Below, in pieces: positions 32,008 through 41,376 of a stretch of DNA of 64,000 nucleotides. The stretch is taken from the NCBI GenBank assembly GCA_903904855.1, contig CAIVEH010000121.1, forward strand, positions 62,001 through 126,000, written 5' to 3'. Numbering within the stretch: position 1 is the stretch's first letter; each line of letters begins with the position of its first letter. The position numbers and the translations under genes were made by a program. Under the pieces are notes generated by a model. It was not told where the DNA came from. It made no database searches and saw only the letters and a list, made by a program, of their open reading frames with translations. Source of the DNA: an uncultured Bacteroidota bacterium. Lineage in GTDB: Bacteria > Bacteroidota > Bacteroidia > Chitinophagales > Chitinophagaceae.

Positions 32008-33753
32008 ATGTTCAAAAATCGTTTTTTATTAATTGCCGGTTTTATTGTTCTTATGGCACAGTCGCTGTTTGCACAGGAAAGCCAACCCAATACAGATACT
32101 GCTAAAATACCGCCGCCAGGTTCTTCCATGCAATGGTCGAACCGCGATATGACCTACCATGGAAAAAACTATGACGTAATGGATTCGTCCTATTACCCAA
32201 AATTCCGCGCCAAGCAATTTAAAAAATACATGAATCATCAGGAAATTTTTCCACCCAAGCCCCGCAACCAGTGGGAAGCAGGGTTCGGACTGGGCCTGTA
32301 TAATGTGATTGGGAATGTGCCAACGCTGATGCTGTGGAATGGCGGTGGCGGCGGTTTTAATGTAAATGTGAGGAAATCATTAGGCTATATATTTTCGCTC
32401 AGGGCACAATACATCTATGGTGTAGGTAAAAACCTGGACCTTCAGCCTACCACAGGCTTTAATTATCCGTATACTGCATTTGGCTATGTTCCGCTTTACT
32501 ACGAAACACCCTCAGTGAAAGCAACTCCGGTATACAGGGCTACAAGGATGGAAGCATCTCAGGTGAGCCTGGATCTGATGTTTAATGCCTATAATATTAA
32601 CTTCCATCAGGCACGTAATGCAGTATCCTTCTTCGGTTATGCCGGGATAGGCGGACTTGCATACAAAACACGCGTTAATGCACTGGATGGCGGCTATGCG
32701 CCCTACCAATTCGGCACTATAGTCAGTGATCCTAAAGCGAAAAACAGTAAAATACGCAAGGATTTGAAAAAGGGAATGGATAAAACCTATGAAAGTGTGG
32801 CAGACAACGGCGGCGGCAAGCAGATACTTGACCATAAAACACTCGATTTTGCACCAAGTTTAGGTGCCGGGGTACAGTACAAATTCAATAAGAAATTCAA
32901 TATCCAGTTTGAAGAAAGGTATACTTTCCCATCAGATGTATATCTGGATGGTTCGAGGTTTGGTAAAACATTGGGTAACCAGGTATCGCAGGGAAGGTCT
33001 TCGGATGCGGTAAATTATTTTTCGGTAACACTTAATTATAATGTCAGCACCAAAAAGAAATCGGTAGAGCCACTTTACTGGATCAATCCGCTCGACCATG
33101 CCTATAGCGAACTTTCCTATCCGCGCCACATGATTTTACCAAATCCGGTACTGCCTGATGAGGATGGTGATGGCATTACAGACCAGTTTGACAAATGCCC
33201 GCACACACCTAAGGGAGTGGCAGTTGACTCGCACGGATGCCCGCTGGATACTGATGGCGATGGCGTACCTGACTTCAAGGACCATCAACTTATAACACCT
33301 ACTGAATGCCAGCCGGTGGATGCAGATGGTGTAGGAAAATGCCCCTGCCCTGAAGCCTGTAAAGACCTTGCATACGATTCATCGAAGGGAGGTCTTATAA
33401 AAAATGCCTGCGGCAAGATTAAAACCGGCCAGTTATTGTTCACAGAGGTAACCCATATCAGCACAGGAATGCAGGCGCAACTGGCATTGCTGGCATCGGA
33501 TATGCAGATTTACACAACCTGTAAAGTGGTAATAATAGGCAGCGGCGCAGGCAGTAAAGCCAAGGAGCAACATGCATGGGAAAATGTAGATGCGGTTATC
33601 CAATACATGGGCGACAAACACCAGATTGGCCGTGAGCGTTTCATTTTCAAATTTGGTGAAGTGGGCGACGAGAATATTGTCAGCTTCAGGGGTGCAAATG
33701 AAACCGAACAGGGTAGCGGGAATGTTCCTCCGCCACATCCGGAGATAAAGTAA
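32008..33753 (+). CDS. outer-membrane beta-barrel protein with TSP type-3 repeats and OmpA-like C-terminus
   Basis: A 581-residue outer-membrane protein. The signal peptide is MFKNRFLLIAGFIVLMAQSLFAQ. A barrel-like domain (about 85-360) with alternating aromatic strands follows. Next are calcium-binding thrombospondin type-3 repeats (DEDGDGITDQFDKCPHTPKG, DTDGDGVPDFKD) and a Cys-rich spacer (CPCPEACKD). The last 130 residues have the rhythm of an OmpA/MotB peptidoglycan-binding domain (LALLASDMQIYTTCKVVIIGSGAG, AWENVDAVIQYMGDKHQIGRERFIFKFGE), but without its standard Asp/Arg peptidoglycan motif, so peptidoglycan binding is uncertain. Confidence 0.75.
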   Translation: MFKNRFLLIAGFIVLMAQSLFAQESQPNTDTAKIPPPGSSMQWSNRDMTYHGKNYDVMDSSYYPKFRAKQFKKYMNHQEIFPPKPRNQWEAGFGLGLYNVIGNVPTLMLWNGGGGGFNVNVRKSLGYIFSLRAQYIYGVGKNLDLQPTTGFNYPYTAFGYVPLYYETPSVKATPVYRATRMEASQVSLDLMFNAYNINFHQARNAVSFFGYAGIGGLAYKTRVNALDGGYAPYQFGTIVSDPKAKNSKIRKDLKKGMDKTYESVADNGGGKQILDHKTLDFAPSLGAGVQYKFNKKFNIQFEERYTFPSDVYLDGSRFGKTLGNQVSQGRSSDAVNYFSVTLNYNVSTKKKSVEPLYWINPLDHAYSELSYPRHMILPNPVLPDEDGDGITDQFDKCPHTPKGVAVDSHGCPLDTDGDGVPDFKDHQLITPTECQPVDADGVGKCPCPEACKDLAYDSSKGGLIKNACGKIKTGQLLFTEVTHISTGMQAQLALLASDMQIYTTCKVVIIGSGAGSKAKEQHAWENVDAVIQYMGDKHQIGRERFIFKFGEVGDENIVSFRGANETEQGSGNVPPPHPEIK

Positions 33754-33774
33754 TTTTTAAGGTAAATCAGAATA

Positions 33775-33800
33775 AAAAGCCCTGCTATTGCGGGGCTTTT
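33775..33800 (+). terminator. terminator between the OmpA-like gene and the flippase gene
   Basis: AAAAGCCCTGC-TATT-GCGGGGCTTTT forms an 11-bp stem with one G-U pair, flanked by A- and T-runs on both sides, so it can serve both convergent genes. Confidence 0.8.
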
Positions 33801-33824
33801 TTGATACAATATATATGGTGTAAT

Positions 33825-35339
33825 CTATTTTATCCATTTGCCTACCACTGGCATATTCCTTAGTTCCTTCTTTTCGGCATTGATGACAAGCAGAAGGAAT
33901 AGAGACATTAAGATGCTGGCTGAGATAAGCCTTAATGCTATGTTGCCGGTAAGCGTCATAACCAGTTTCTCAGTGAAAAAAAGTACCAGCATAACCGTAA
34001 TATAGGCAAGGAGTTTTTTGGTATTATAGGGCACAGGGAAATACCGCTGCCCCATAAAGTAAGAGATTACCATCATGCTGCCATAGGCTGCAAGTGTGGC
34101 CCAGGCGCAGGCATACATGCCATACCTGGGTATAAAGGCGAAATTGAGTACTAGAGTAATCACGGCTCCGATGAGGGTTATGATCATGCCCATATACATT
34201 TTATTGGTGATTTTGTACCATACCGAAAGGTTATAGTATATACCCAGGGCTACATTTGCAGCAAGCAGGATAGGCACTACTCCGGTACCCCCATTTTGCC
34301 TGTATTCGGCAGGTATGTAATGCTTCCATAAATCTATGAACAAGGCAGTGAATAAAAATGCATTGCACAGCACAATAATAAACCACTTCATTACCCGTGC
34401 ATAGGTTTTGGGAGCGTTTTTATCAGCTGCCTGGTTGAAGAAAAACGGTTCGGCCGACATACGGAATGCAGTAATAAACAAGGTAATAAAAATGGCTATC
34501 TTGTAGTTTGCTGCATAAATAGCTACCGATGTCTCCCCTGCATCGGGTGTGCCCGGCAACAATTTAGGAAGCATGAGCCGATCCATTGTTTCGTTAACCA
34601 TGCCTCCTAATCCGATTATTACCATAGGAGCGCTGTAAATAAATAATTTCTTCCAGAGCGCTGCATCAAACCGGAAGCGGAAAACTATCCATTCTTTGAA
34701 AAGGAGTAAGAAAGTTACGAAAGATTGTGCAAGGTTGGCCAATAGCAAAAAGCCTGCATTGGTTTGCTGCAAATACCAGTTTGCGTATGCGGTTCCCGGG
34801 TGCCTGGCTACTTCACCCGGACTGTAAACTATAAAATAAGAAGTAAAAAAAATATTTACAAAAATACCAGCAACACGAGTAAAGGCATACTTCCGGGGCC
34901 TTTCTTCCTGACGCAATCTGGCAAAAGGAATAGCTGCCATTGTATCAATACCAATAATCAGAACACACCATGTAATATATTCGGAATGGGTGCCGAGCTG
35001 AAGAAAGTGGCTGATGGGAACCCTGAAATAAATAAGTATTGTGCTCAATAAAAAGGTAGATACCAACAAAGAAGTAAACGTAGTCTGAAACAGGTTTTTC
35101 TGATCTGAACCTGTGGATGAAAAGCGGAAATAGGCGGTTTCCATTCCATAAGTAAATAGTACATTGGCCATCGATACACAAGCCATAATCATACTGAAAT
35201 TGCCGTAGTCCACCATCTGCTTTGGCCTGCGCAGCATATAGGTAATGAGTGGCGTCATCAGCTGGTTAAGCAACTTGGCAGCAATATTGCTCAAGCCATA
35301 CCACATCGTTTGCCCAGCCAGTTTTTTCAGTGAAGCCAA
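33825..35339 (-). CDS. polysaccharide flippase (Wzx/MATE-like, MOP superfamily)
   Basis: A 504-residue inner-membrane protein with about 14 hydrophobic segments. It opens LKKLAGQTMWYGLSNIAAKLLNQLMTPLITYML, the usual start of Polysacc_synt/RfbX-type exporters, and continues YGNFSMIMACVSMANVLFTYGMETAYFRF and a second half repeating the fold (VPILLAANVALGIYYNLSVWYKIT, NFAFIPRYGMYACAWATLAAYGSMMVISYFMGQRYFPV). It would flip undecaprenyl-linked sugars for O-antigen or capsule. No sugar-transferase cluster surrounds it; the GT-C genes are 12 kb away. Confidence 0.85.
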   Translation of the reverse strand: MASLKKLAGQTMWYGLSNIAAKLLNQLMTPLITYMLRRPKQMVDYGNFSMIMACVSMANVLFTYGMETAYFRFSSTGSDQKNLFQTTFTSLLVSTFLLSTILIYFRVPISHFLQLGTHSEYITWCVLIIGIDTMAAIPFARLRQEERPRKYAFTRVAGIFVNIFFTSYFIVYSPGEVARHPGTAYANWYLQQTNAGFLLLANLAQSFVTFLLLFKEWIVFRFRFDAALWKKLFIYSAPMVIIGLGGMVNETMDRLMLPKLLPGTPDAGETSVAIYAANYKIAIFITLFITAFRMSAEPFFFNQAADKNAPKTYARVMKWFIIVLCNAFLFTALFIDLWKHYIPAEYRQNGGTGVVPILLAANVALGIYYNLSVWYKITNKMYMGMIITLIGAVITLVLNFAFIPRYGMYACAWATLAAYGSMMVISYFMGQRYFPVPYNTKKLLAYITVMLVLFFTEKLVMTLTGNIALRLISASILMSLFLLLVINAEKKELRNMPVVGKWIK

Positions 35340-35442
35340 TGAATCAGTGTTTATCTGTGATCGTCAAAAGTAAATACTTGAACGGATAATGCCTACAACG
35401 GAATAATATTGCCGGTTAATTAAAGTTAAGCTATATCAGGTT

Positions 35443-35547
35443 TTAACATTGTGTACTCTTAATAGCAATCAACAGTTGAAAAACCAACCCTAACATTCCT
35501 GCAATAACTAGTATGATTAAAATGGATTTGATGTAATACTTAGTCAT
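35443..35547 (-). CDS. possible small membrane protein (34 residues)
   Basis: A minus-strand ORF reads MTKYYIKSILIILVIAGMLG, then LVFQLLIAIKSTQC. It is one predicted transmembrane helix with a basic N-terminus. It lies in the gap between the flippase start and the 35707 gene. Length and composition alone cannot prove it is expressed. Confidence 0.3.
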   Translation of the reverse strand: MTKYYIKSILIILVIAGMLGLVFQLLIAIKSTQC

Positions 35548-35706
35548 GAAACAAAAAAAATACAATCCTGGTAAAATGAATAATACAACAGCGGAAAACA
35601 ACCAATTCAGCCAAGAACGAATTTAGCCAATTTGACTTATATCCCCGTAATTATTGAATTTTTAGAATAATGCTTACATTTAAACTTTAAAACACAATCC
35701 GCTTTT

Positions 35707-36234
35707 ATGAAACAATTGACCGCATTAGCGATTTGCCTGTTTGCTGCAGGCACAATGTCTGCACAAAATAATGCCGCAAAACAGAAAACTACTACTGCCC
35801 CAAAAGTGCCTGCTACACAAACAAGTGCTGCTACCCAGAAGGGAACGGCTACCAAAAAAGGGGCTACCAGCGCAACAAAAGCAAAAAAAATAAAAGGACC
35901 TGGTGTTGAGGGCTTTATCCGCGACGGACACAAGCACCCGCTCGATGACGTACATGCCTTTATTTATGGCAAAGACTCATCCATAGCTGCATCCGGGTTT
36001 ACTGATGCAACAGGGCATTACGAAACCAATGCAGTATTGCCAGGTGTTTATTCGGTAAAATACGTTTATCCGGAAGCGAAGTATATTCTGGTTACGGGCG
36101 TGGAAATTAAAAAGGGACTTACGCTACTTGATATCAGTATGGACCCTCCGGCCAGCGATACATCTGTAGGATTTACAACACTGATGCCTCCTCCGGAGAA
36201 AAAACCAGTTACTCATACTCCAAAGAAGAAATAA
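35707..36234 (+). CDS. exported protein with carboxypeptidase-regulatory-like domain
   Basis: A 175-residue protein with a signal peptide (MKQLTALAICLFAAGTMSAQ), a Thr/Ala/Lys low-complexity linker (about 22-68), then one Ig-like CarboxypepD_reg domain (about 72-150: VEGFIRDGHKHPLDDVHAFIYGKDSSIAASGFTDATGHYE, VLPGVYSVKYVYPEAKYILV) and a Pro/Lys-rich tail. In this phylum such domains usually precede outer-membrane barrels; here it stands alone, so it may be a periplasmic structural or binding protein. A hairpin terminator follows. Confidence 0.7.
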   Translation: MKQLTALAICLFAAGTMSAQNNAAKQKTTTAPKVPATQTSAATQKGTATKKGATSATKAKKIKGPGVEGFIRDGHKHPLDDVHAFIYGKDSSIAASGFTDATGHYETNAVLPGVYSVKYVYPEAKYILVTGVEIKKGLTLLDISMDPPASDTSVGFTTLMPPPEKKPVTHTPKKK

Positions 36235-36366
36235 ATCCGGAGGTTGTTTGGATGGAATAATGATCCGGGGCTTTTGTGTACGGGCTGGATCAGATCCAAT
36301 ATTTGCAATGAGGATACGATAGTATCATTTAATGCGTATTGTTAAAAATGCATTCCAATAATTTAT

Positions 36367-36392
36367 AAAACCGGTTTTTGCCGGGGTTTTTT
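36367..36392 (+). terminator. terminator upstream of ftsX
   Basis: AAAACC and GGTTTT close around an inner CCGG-containing loop and lead into a T-run just before the ftsX promoter. It ends the transcript of the 35707 gene. Confidence 0.5.
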
Positions 36393-36393
36393 A

Positions 36394-36401
36394 TATTTTT
36401 G
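36394..36401 (+). promoter_or_regulatory. -7 element of ftsX
   Basis: TATTTTTG, an exact TAnnTTTG match, 28 bases before the ftsX ATG. Confidence 0.45.
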
Positions 36402-36429
36402 AACTATTAAAGAAAGACCATAATCAATA

Positions 36430-37287
36430 ATGCCGGCAGGTAAAAAATCGAAACCAACTTATTTCAATGCTATCATGGGCGTGGCCCTGGTATTGTTCCT
36501 GCTGGGTGTACTGGGATGGCTGCTTATTAATGGCCGGTCTTTATCACGTGCATTTAAGGAAGATCTTGAGATAAATGTGGATTTTCATGATAATGTAAGT
36601 GATGAAAGTGTGGCAAAATTACAGTCGATACTTGAACACCAGGCATTTGTGAGAAGCGCAAAAATCATCTCGAAAGAAGAAGCTATCCAGATGGAAAATG
36701 AAGTGGAAGGTGCCAATATAGTCGACTTCCTGGGGTATAATCCTCTGTTTACTTCCATAGCACTGAAACTGAATGAGGAATATGTGAACAGGGACAGCCT
36801 TGAAAAGGTTAAGAAATTCCTGCTGCAGAGTAATGTAGTGCGAGATGTAACCTGGCCCAATGTGATAGTGGACCATATGAACAGCAACCTGAGGAGAATA
36901 GGTATCATTCTGGGCAGTATCTCTGTTTTACTGCTGATTGTAGTAATTTTCCTCATCGATAATACTGTGAAGCTGGCAATGTTCAGCAACCGGTTTATTA
37001 TCAAAACTATGCAAATGGTGGGCGCTACCCGATGGTTTATTACCCGGCCATTTGATATCAGGGCCGTAATTAATGGGCTGATAAGCGGCGTAATAGCAGT
37101 AATCTTTCTTTGGGTGGTTATGTCGTTTGCCAAAGCCCAGTTACCAGTGCTGGCCCTGCTTAATGATTCCAGCCTGGTTGCTATTCTTGTAAGCGCTATG
37201 ATTATTCTGGGTATTATTATATCAGTTATCAGTACCCACCGCTCAGTAGTCAAGTATCTTAAAATGCATGTGGATGATTTGTATTGA
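36430..37287 (+). CDS. ftsX: cell-division permease-like protein FtsX
   Basis: A 285-residue inner-membrane protein that pairs with the ATPase FtsE to regulate peptidoglycan hydrolases at the septum. The order is a cytoplasmic start, TM1 (IMGVALVLFLLGVLGWLLI), a periplasmic domain (about 40-150: LEINVDFHDNVSDESVAKLQ, VRSAKIISKEEAI, DFLGYNPL), then three TM segments with the FtsX signature IKTMQMVGATRWFITRPF between TM2 and TM3. The length is typical. ftsE is not adjacent. It is followed by a DUF3098 gene, the usual Bacteroidota neighbour. Confidence 0.92.
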   Translation: MPAGKKSKPTYFNAIMGVALVLFLLGVLGWLLINGRSLSRAFKEDLEINVDFHDNVSDESVAKLQSILEHQAFVRSAKIISKEEAIQMENEVEGANIVDFLGYNPLFTSIALKLNEEYVNRDSLEKVKKFLLQSNVVRDVTWPNVIVDHMNSNLRRIGIILGSISVLLLIVVIFLIDNTVKLAMFSNRFIIKTMQMVGATRWFITRPFDIRAVINGLISGVIAVIFLWVVMSFAKAQLPVLALLNDSSLVAILVSAMIILGIIISVISTHRSVVKYLKMHVDDLY

Positions 37288-37413
37288 GTCGAAAGTTGTA
37301 AGTATCTAGTCCTAAGTCGGCAAATGCTTAATTGTTATTTGTTTTAACCTTATTTAACCACAAATCACTGCCAAACAGATTCCCGGTTTAAAAATTTTGA
37401 TTAATATTGCGTT

Positions 37414-37761
37414 ATGTCAACACCAGTAAGACCTCAGTCAACAGCAGCAACTACTCCGGCGCCAAAGCCTGCAGCGCCAACGGTTAAATCTCCGTTTAAG
37501 AAATCGGAATCCAAACCACAGCAAGTATTTTTGTTCGACAAAGAGAACTATATGTGGATGATAGCTGGCATTGCCCTGATATTTATCGGCTTTATGCTGA
37601 TGTCGGGAGGTAAGAGTCCTAATCCGCACGAATTTAACTATGCCGAGATTTATAGTTTCCGCCGCATTACTCTTGCTCCGATAGTGGTATTACTGGGCTT
37701 TGTTGTGGAAGTGTTTGCAATAATGAAAAAGCCAAATGATGCTGCCGACCAGGCAGTTTAA
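37414..37761 (+). CDS. DUF3098 membrane protein
   Basis: A 115-residue protein with a Pro/Ala/Thr-rich N-terminus (about 1-35), then two TM helices (YMWMIAGIALIFIGFMLMSGG and ITLAPIVVLLGFVVEVFAIM) joined by a short loop with NPHEFNYAEIYSFRR. This is the DUF3098 pattern. Such genes almost always follow ftsX in this phylum, implying a role in envelope or division functions, but none has been assigned. Confidence 0.85.
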   Translation: MSTPVRPQSTAATTPAPKPAAPTVKSPFKKSESKPQQVFLFDKENYMWMIAGIALIFIGFMLMSGGKSPNPHEFNYAEIYSFRRITLAPIVVLLGFVVEVFAIMKKPNDAADQAV

Positions 37762-37929
37762 TGATCAGCAAAAAATATTTTCAAGAGGGTAAGCTAGCGC
37801 TTGCCCTTTTCTGTTTTTATTGGTTTAGAAGTTGCATATCTATACTTTTATACCTGAATGGATATCCAGAGTAAATGATTTTTTAAGGCCTGCAGATATT
37901 TGTATTTACCTGAACATCCAATAGCACAT

Positions 37930-38502
37930 ATGGAACAATTAGCTTACGAAAAAGTAACTTTTGAAAAAACATCCTGGGCCGGGAAAACCATCAAAGGCAA
38001 GGAATTACTTGGTTGTGTTTTTGAAAAATGTGATTTTTCGAATAGCAATTTCTCCGGCAATAAATTTATTGACTGCACATTTCAGGGTTGCAATTTATCG
38101 GGAATGAAGATCAATCAATGCACGTTGCTTAATGCACGGTTTATTGATTGCAAGATTCTGGGGGTGAAATTCAATGAGTGTAAGGAACTGCTTTTCAGTG
38201 TATCTTTTGAAGCCTGCATCCTGGATTATTCATCCTTCATGGGCAGGAAAATGGTTCAGACAAAATTTATAAAGTCTTCGCTGAAAGAGGTAAATTTTAT
38301 ACAGGCCAACCTTGCAGGCTCTGTGTTTGATCAGTGTGATATGACGGCTGCTTTTTTCAACGAAACTGACCTCGCCGGCGTCAACTTTGTTACCGCTTAT
38401 AATTACAGCATAGACCCTGAATTGAATAAGCTGAAAAAGGCCAGTTTTTCGGAACAGGGGCTGGCTGGGCTATTGGGGAAGTATGGGATTAATATTGTTT
38501 AA
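37930..38502 (+). CDS. pentapeptide-repeat protein
   Basis: A 190-residue right-handed quadrilateral beta-helix protein. Tandem five-residue repeats centred on Phe/Leu run from about residue 25 to 155 (CVFEKCDFSNSNFSGNKFID, CTFQGCNLSGMKINQC, ANLAGSVFDQCDMTAAFFNE). The C-terminal helix (FSEQGLAGLLGKYGINIV) is like the dimerisation end of Qnr/McbG-type proteins that mimic DNA and protect gyrase. Whether this one binds gyrase is unknown; many chromosomal homologues have no proven role. The ATG at 37930 was chosen over a TTG ten codons upstream. Confidence 0.8.
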   Translation: MEQLAYEKVTFEKTSWAGKTIKGKELLGCVFEKCDFSNSNFSGNKFIDCTFQGCNLSGMKINQCTLLNARFIDCKILGVKFNECKELLFSVSFEACILDYSSFMGRKMVQTKFIKSSLKEVNFIQANLAGSVFDQCDMTAAFFNETDLAGVNFVTAYNYSIDPELNKLKKASFSEQGLAGLLGKYGINIV

Positions 38503-38556
38503 GCATACAATCTGGTATTGAACAACCTTCCGGATTGTGAGTGAAGGTGTTAAGCT

Positions 38557-38587
38557 AAGAATGCCCTGCGGAGTGCAGGGCATTCTT
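38557..38587. terminator. bidirectional terminator between the pentapeptide gene and mdh
   Basis: AAGAATGCCCTGC (38557-38569) and its exact complement (38575-38587) form a 13-bp GC-rich stem with loop GGAGT, placed between two convergent stop codons. Confidence 0.8.
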
Positions 38588-38609
38588 ACTATATGGAGTA
38601 ATTTAAAGA

Positions 38610-39548
38610 TTAAACAGTAACCAGTGTATCGAGTACTTTATTCATACTGCGCACTGCATCGGCCGACTTGTTGAAGGCTTCCTGCTCTTCGGCGTTCAGG
38701 TGATAGTCCAGGATGCTCTCCCAGCCATTCTTGCCTATTACTACAGGTACACCCATACAGATATCAGACTGGCCATATTCGCCATCGAGGAAAACACAGC
38801 ATGGGAAAACTTTACGTTCATTGCGCACAATGGATTCAACCAAAGTAGCTACAGCTGCACCGGGAGCATACCATGCAGAAGTGCCGAGCAACTTAGTAAG
38901 CGTTGCACCGCCTACCATAGTATCGGCAGAAACCTGCTTCAATTTTTCTTCGCTTAGGAGATTTGAAACCAGAGTTCCGTTCAATGAAGCGAGGCGGGTA
39001 AGTGGTATCATAGTAGTATCGCCATGGCCACCTATTACTACGGCCTGCAGGTCGTTCTGAGAACAATTCAGTTCTTTCTGCAGGTAGGTTTTAAAACGGG
39101 AACTATCCAGAATACCGCCCATACCAATGATCCTGTTTTTAGGAAGGCCAGTTGCTTTCAGTGCCAGGTAAGTCATAGTATCCATTGGGTTGGAAACGAT
39201 AACAATAATGGTATCGGGAGAATATTTCAGCAGGTTTTTACATACATCTTCAACTATACGCGCATTAGTGCCAATGAGTTCTTCACGGGTCATACCAGGC
39301 TTACGTGGAATACCAGAGGTAACCACGCAAACATCGGAACCGGCAGTTTTTGAATAATCGGCGGTAACACCGGTAACCTTTGTATCGAAACCACAAAGTG
39401 CAGAAGTCTGCATAATATCGAGGGCTTTACCTTCGGCGAAGCCTTCTTTAATATCAACAACTACCAGTTCTTCGGCAAGTTCTCTGCGGGCAATATTATC
39501 GGCACAGGTAGCGCCAACTGCGCCAGCGCCTACTACGGTTATTTTCAT
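38610..39548 (-). CDS. mdh: malate dehydrogenase
   Basis: A 312-residue NAD-dependent TCA-cycle enzyme of the LDH-like type (MDH3). The Rossmann motif is VVGAGAVGATCADNIA, with Asp for NAD binding in VVVDIKEG. Malate specificity is shown by Arg in GIPRKPGMTREELIGTN, and the catalytic His is in VVIGGHGDTTMIP. VSNPMDTMTYLALKATGLP and the Arg in GILDSSRFKTYL are also conserved. Length and motifs are standard. Its own TATCTTTG promoter lies 40 bases upstream. Confidence 0.95.
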   Translation of the reverse strand: MKITVVGAGAVGATCADNIARRELAEELVVVDIKEGFAEGKALDIMQTSALCGFDTKVTGVTADYSKTAGSDVCVVTSGIPRKPGMTREELIGTNARIVEDVCKNLLKYSPDTIIVIVSNPMDTMTYLALKATGLPKNRIIGMGGILDSSRFKTYLQKELNCSQNDLQAVVIGGHGDTTMIPLTRLASLNGTLVSNLLSEEKLKQVSADTMVGGATLTKLLGTSAWYAPGAAVATLVESIVRNERKVFPCCVFLDGEYGQSDICMGVPVVIGKNGWESILDYHLNAEEQEAFNKSADAVRSMNKVLDTLVTV

Positions 39549-39870
39549 TTATTAATATTTTGCGGTTAAAAATTAAAAATCACGGCGCAAAGATAAGATG
39601 GTAACAGCAAAAATGATGATGTGGACTATGTAAAAAGGCTGATTTTAGTCATATTAACGTTTATTTTTTTGAGTAGCATCTCCTTTTGTCTGATCATTAC
39701 CAGTTAGCTATCTGGATTAGATAATGGACTGAAATGATTATTACAGATAACAGGGTGGAATTCAATTAAAATTTACTGTCTCTGCTGAAAAAAGGGGAAG
39801 AACACAATGGGAGTAAATTTTTTTCTGTTTCCTATTGCCATCAGTAATTTTCCTGGGAAAAAAAACTGAC
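39549..39870. other. intergenic upstream of mdh
   Basis: It holds the mdh promoter at 39588-39595 and otherwise A/T-rich sequence with several A- and T-runs. No gene or strong hairpin is seen between the promoter and the lipoprotein stop at 39871. Confidence 0.5.
39588..39595 (-). promoter_or_regulatory. -7 element of mdh
   Basis: TATCTTTG on the minus strand, identical to the purH -7 element, 39 bases before the mdh ATG. Confidence 0.55.
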
Positions 39871-40581
39871 TCAGTAGGTTGAGAACTCCAAACCTGCACC
39901 TTTATAAACATTTTCGCTGTAGTATACCTTGTTTGCTTTTACATAAAAGAGAACCTGGTGCAAATCGAAATTCAGACTGCCCGAGCTGGTGTTTTTGAGG
40001 AAAGAAATAGTAGTATCAATAACCCGCCCAGCTGTGTCATAAACTGGCCAGCATTGGTCGAAAGGTATAGTGTCAGTGCCTATACAGACAGATGTGTGAT
40101 TAAGTACCTGCACTGCAAATGAGGTATCGGCCAGGGTATCACGTTGTGTATAAGTGTACATGTATTGGGAAGTATAATGGTGCCAGTTCCGGTTACCGCC
40201 GATCAGGTAAGTATATTCAGTACCACTAACCTGAATCATATTCAAGGTCTTCTGAACCTTATGAGCAATATCATTATCAACTACCAACCTGACAATATAG
40301 GTACCCTGGCTGGTATACAGATGGCAGGGGGCAATAGCCGAAGAAGATGTACCATCGCCAAAATCCCAGATGCATTTGCTTTTTGTATTAATACCGGTGG
40401 CAGTAAAACAAACAGGATCAAGTATATTGAGGGTGCCTGTATAGGTAAAGTCATAATTGGCGGACGGCACTACAGCCGGTGGCTTATGGCCACAACCGGC
40501 AAGAAGCCAAAACGAAAGGGAACAAGCTAAGCAGAGAGCCGGGATACTGAGGAGTTTCTTAAGAAAATTATGTTTTTTCAT
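39871..40581 (-). CDS. PKD-domain lipoprotein
   Basis: A 236-residue lipoprotein. The signal peptide MKKHNFLKKLLSIPALCLACSLSFWLLAGC ends in the lipobox LAGC. A PKD domain follows (about 40-110), recognised by KCIWDFGDGTSSSAIAPCHLYTSQGTYIVRLVV. The C-terminal 110 residues (GGNRNWHHYTSQYMYTYTQRD onward) are beta-rich with no recognised domain. The product is probably anchored in the outer membrane and possibly surface-exposed. The ATG at 40581 was chosen because it starts the signal peptide; the frame is open further upstream. Confidence 0.75.
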   Translation of the reverse strand: MKKHNFLKKLLSIPALCLACSLSFWLLAGCGHKPPAVVPSANYDFTYTGTLNILDPVCFTATGINTKSKCIWDFGDGTSSSAIAPCHLYTSQGTYIVRLVVDNDIAHKVQKTLNMIQVSGTEYTYLIGGNRNWHHYTSQYMYTYTQRDTLADTSFAVQVLNHTSVCIGTDTIPFDQCWPVYDTAGRVIDTTISFLKNTSSGSLNFDLHQVLFYVKANKVYYSENVYKGAGLEFSTY

Positions 40582-40845
40582 AGTGTATTCAAAATTTATT
40601 ATCAAATATACGAACTTATTAATGGTAATCCGAAAAATTGAGGAATTGAATTGTACATTAGCCAGAACCGATCCATAAAACCTGCCTGGTTTATAAATGA
40701 TTCTTTGCTGAAATAGCAATGGCGCATGAGATTGGATTAACCTGATTATTAAATAACCCCCAAAAGCATGTTATATACTATTAATGATGCTCAGAATAAC
40801 AGGATAATTGTTTCAGGCTTAAAAATATATGATTAGCTGCTGTAT

Positions 40846-41376
40846 TTACTGTTTATAATTGGTTTTGATAATAGCATAAATTTTGTCCAGGTTGGGTACT
40901 ACTTTGTTCATGTCTATCCCCCTGGTATCGAAGGTGAACACTACACTGCCAATTAAAAACTGCATCCTTACTACATTACCATTGGTAGTGAGGTCACCTG
41001 CACCAGTCTCTATAAATGCATTTTGTCCCCCGGCGCTAAAATCCTTGAATGCAGTAAAAATGCCCCCGCTTAAATGTTTCTCAGCAATATTTTTTTTCTC
41101 CAGATCAAAGTTCATTTTGATCATATCCTGAGCTGTTTTAGCGGCATGCCAGTCATAATATTCCAAAGTAATATCCGACTTGAAATCAGCAGCTTTATGT
41201 GTGCAACGTGCACCTTTCAGTATTGATGGACCACTTTGTTTAACCTTGCATCCAATAATTTTGTTGATCTGCTCATCTGATATCAATAAGCAGGCATCTT
41301 TGGTTCCCTGAGCTCTTGTGAAAAGGGATGTCGAACATAAAATTGCTACAAGCAGGAGTGCTGTCGTTTTTTTCAT
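40846..41376 (-). CDS. exported protein of unknown function (DUF-like, 176 residues)
   Basis: It starts with a signal peptide (KKTTALLLVAILCSTSLFTRAQ). The mature protein opens DACLLISDEQINKIIGCKVKQ, a phrase typical of small periplasmic proteins that begin with a Cys-containing lid-like segment (A/DACxLLTxxEI). Further conserved-looking parts are ARCTHKAADFKSDITLEYYDW and SAGGQNAFIETGAGDLTTNG. Three cysteines in the mature part may form disulfides. No function can be assigned. Confidence 0.65.
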   Translation of the reverse strand: MKKTTALLLVAILCSTSLFTRAQGTKDACLLISDEQINKIIGCKVKQSGPSILKGARCTHKAADFKSDITLEYYDWHAAKTAQDMIKMNFDLEKKNIAEKHLSGGIFTAFKDFSAGGQNAFIETGAGDLTTNGNVVRMQFLIGSVVFTFDTRGIDMNKVVPNLDKIYAIIKTNYKQ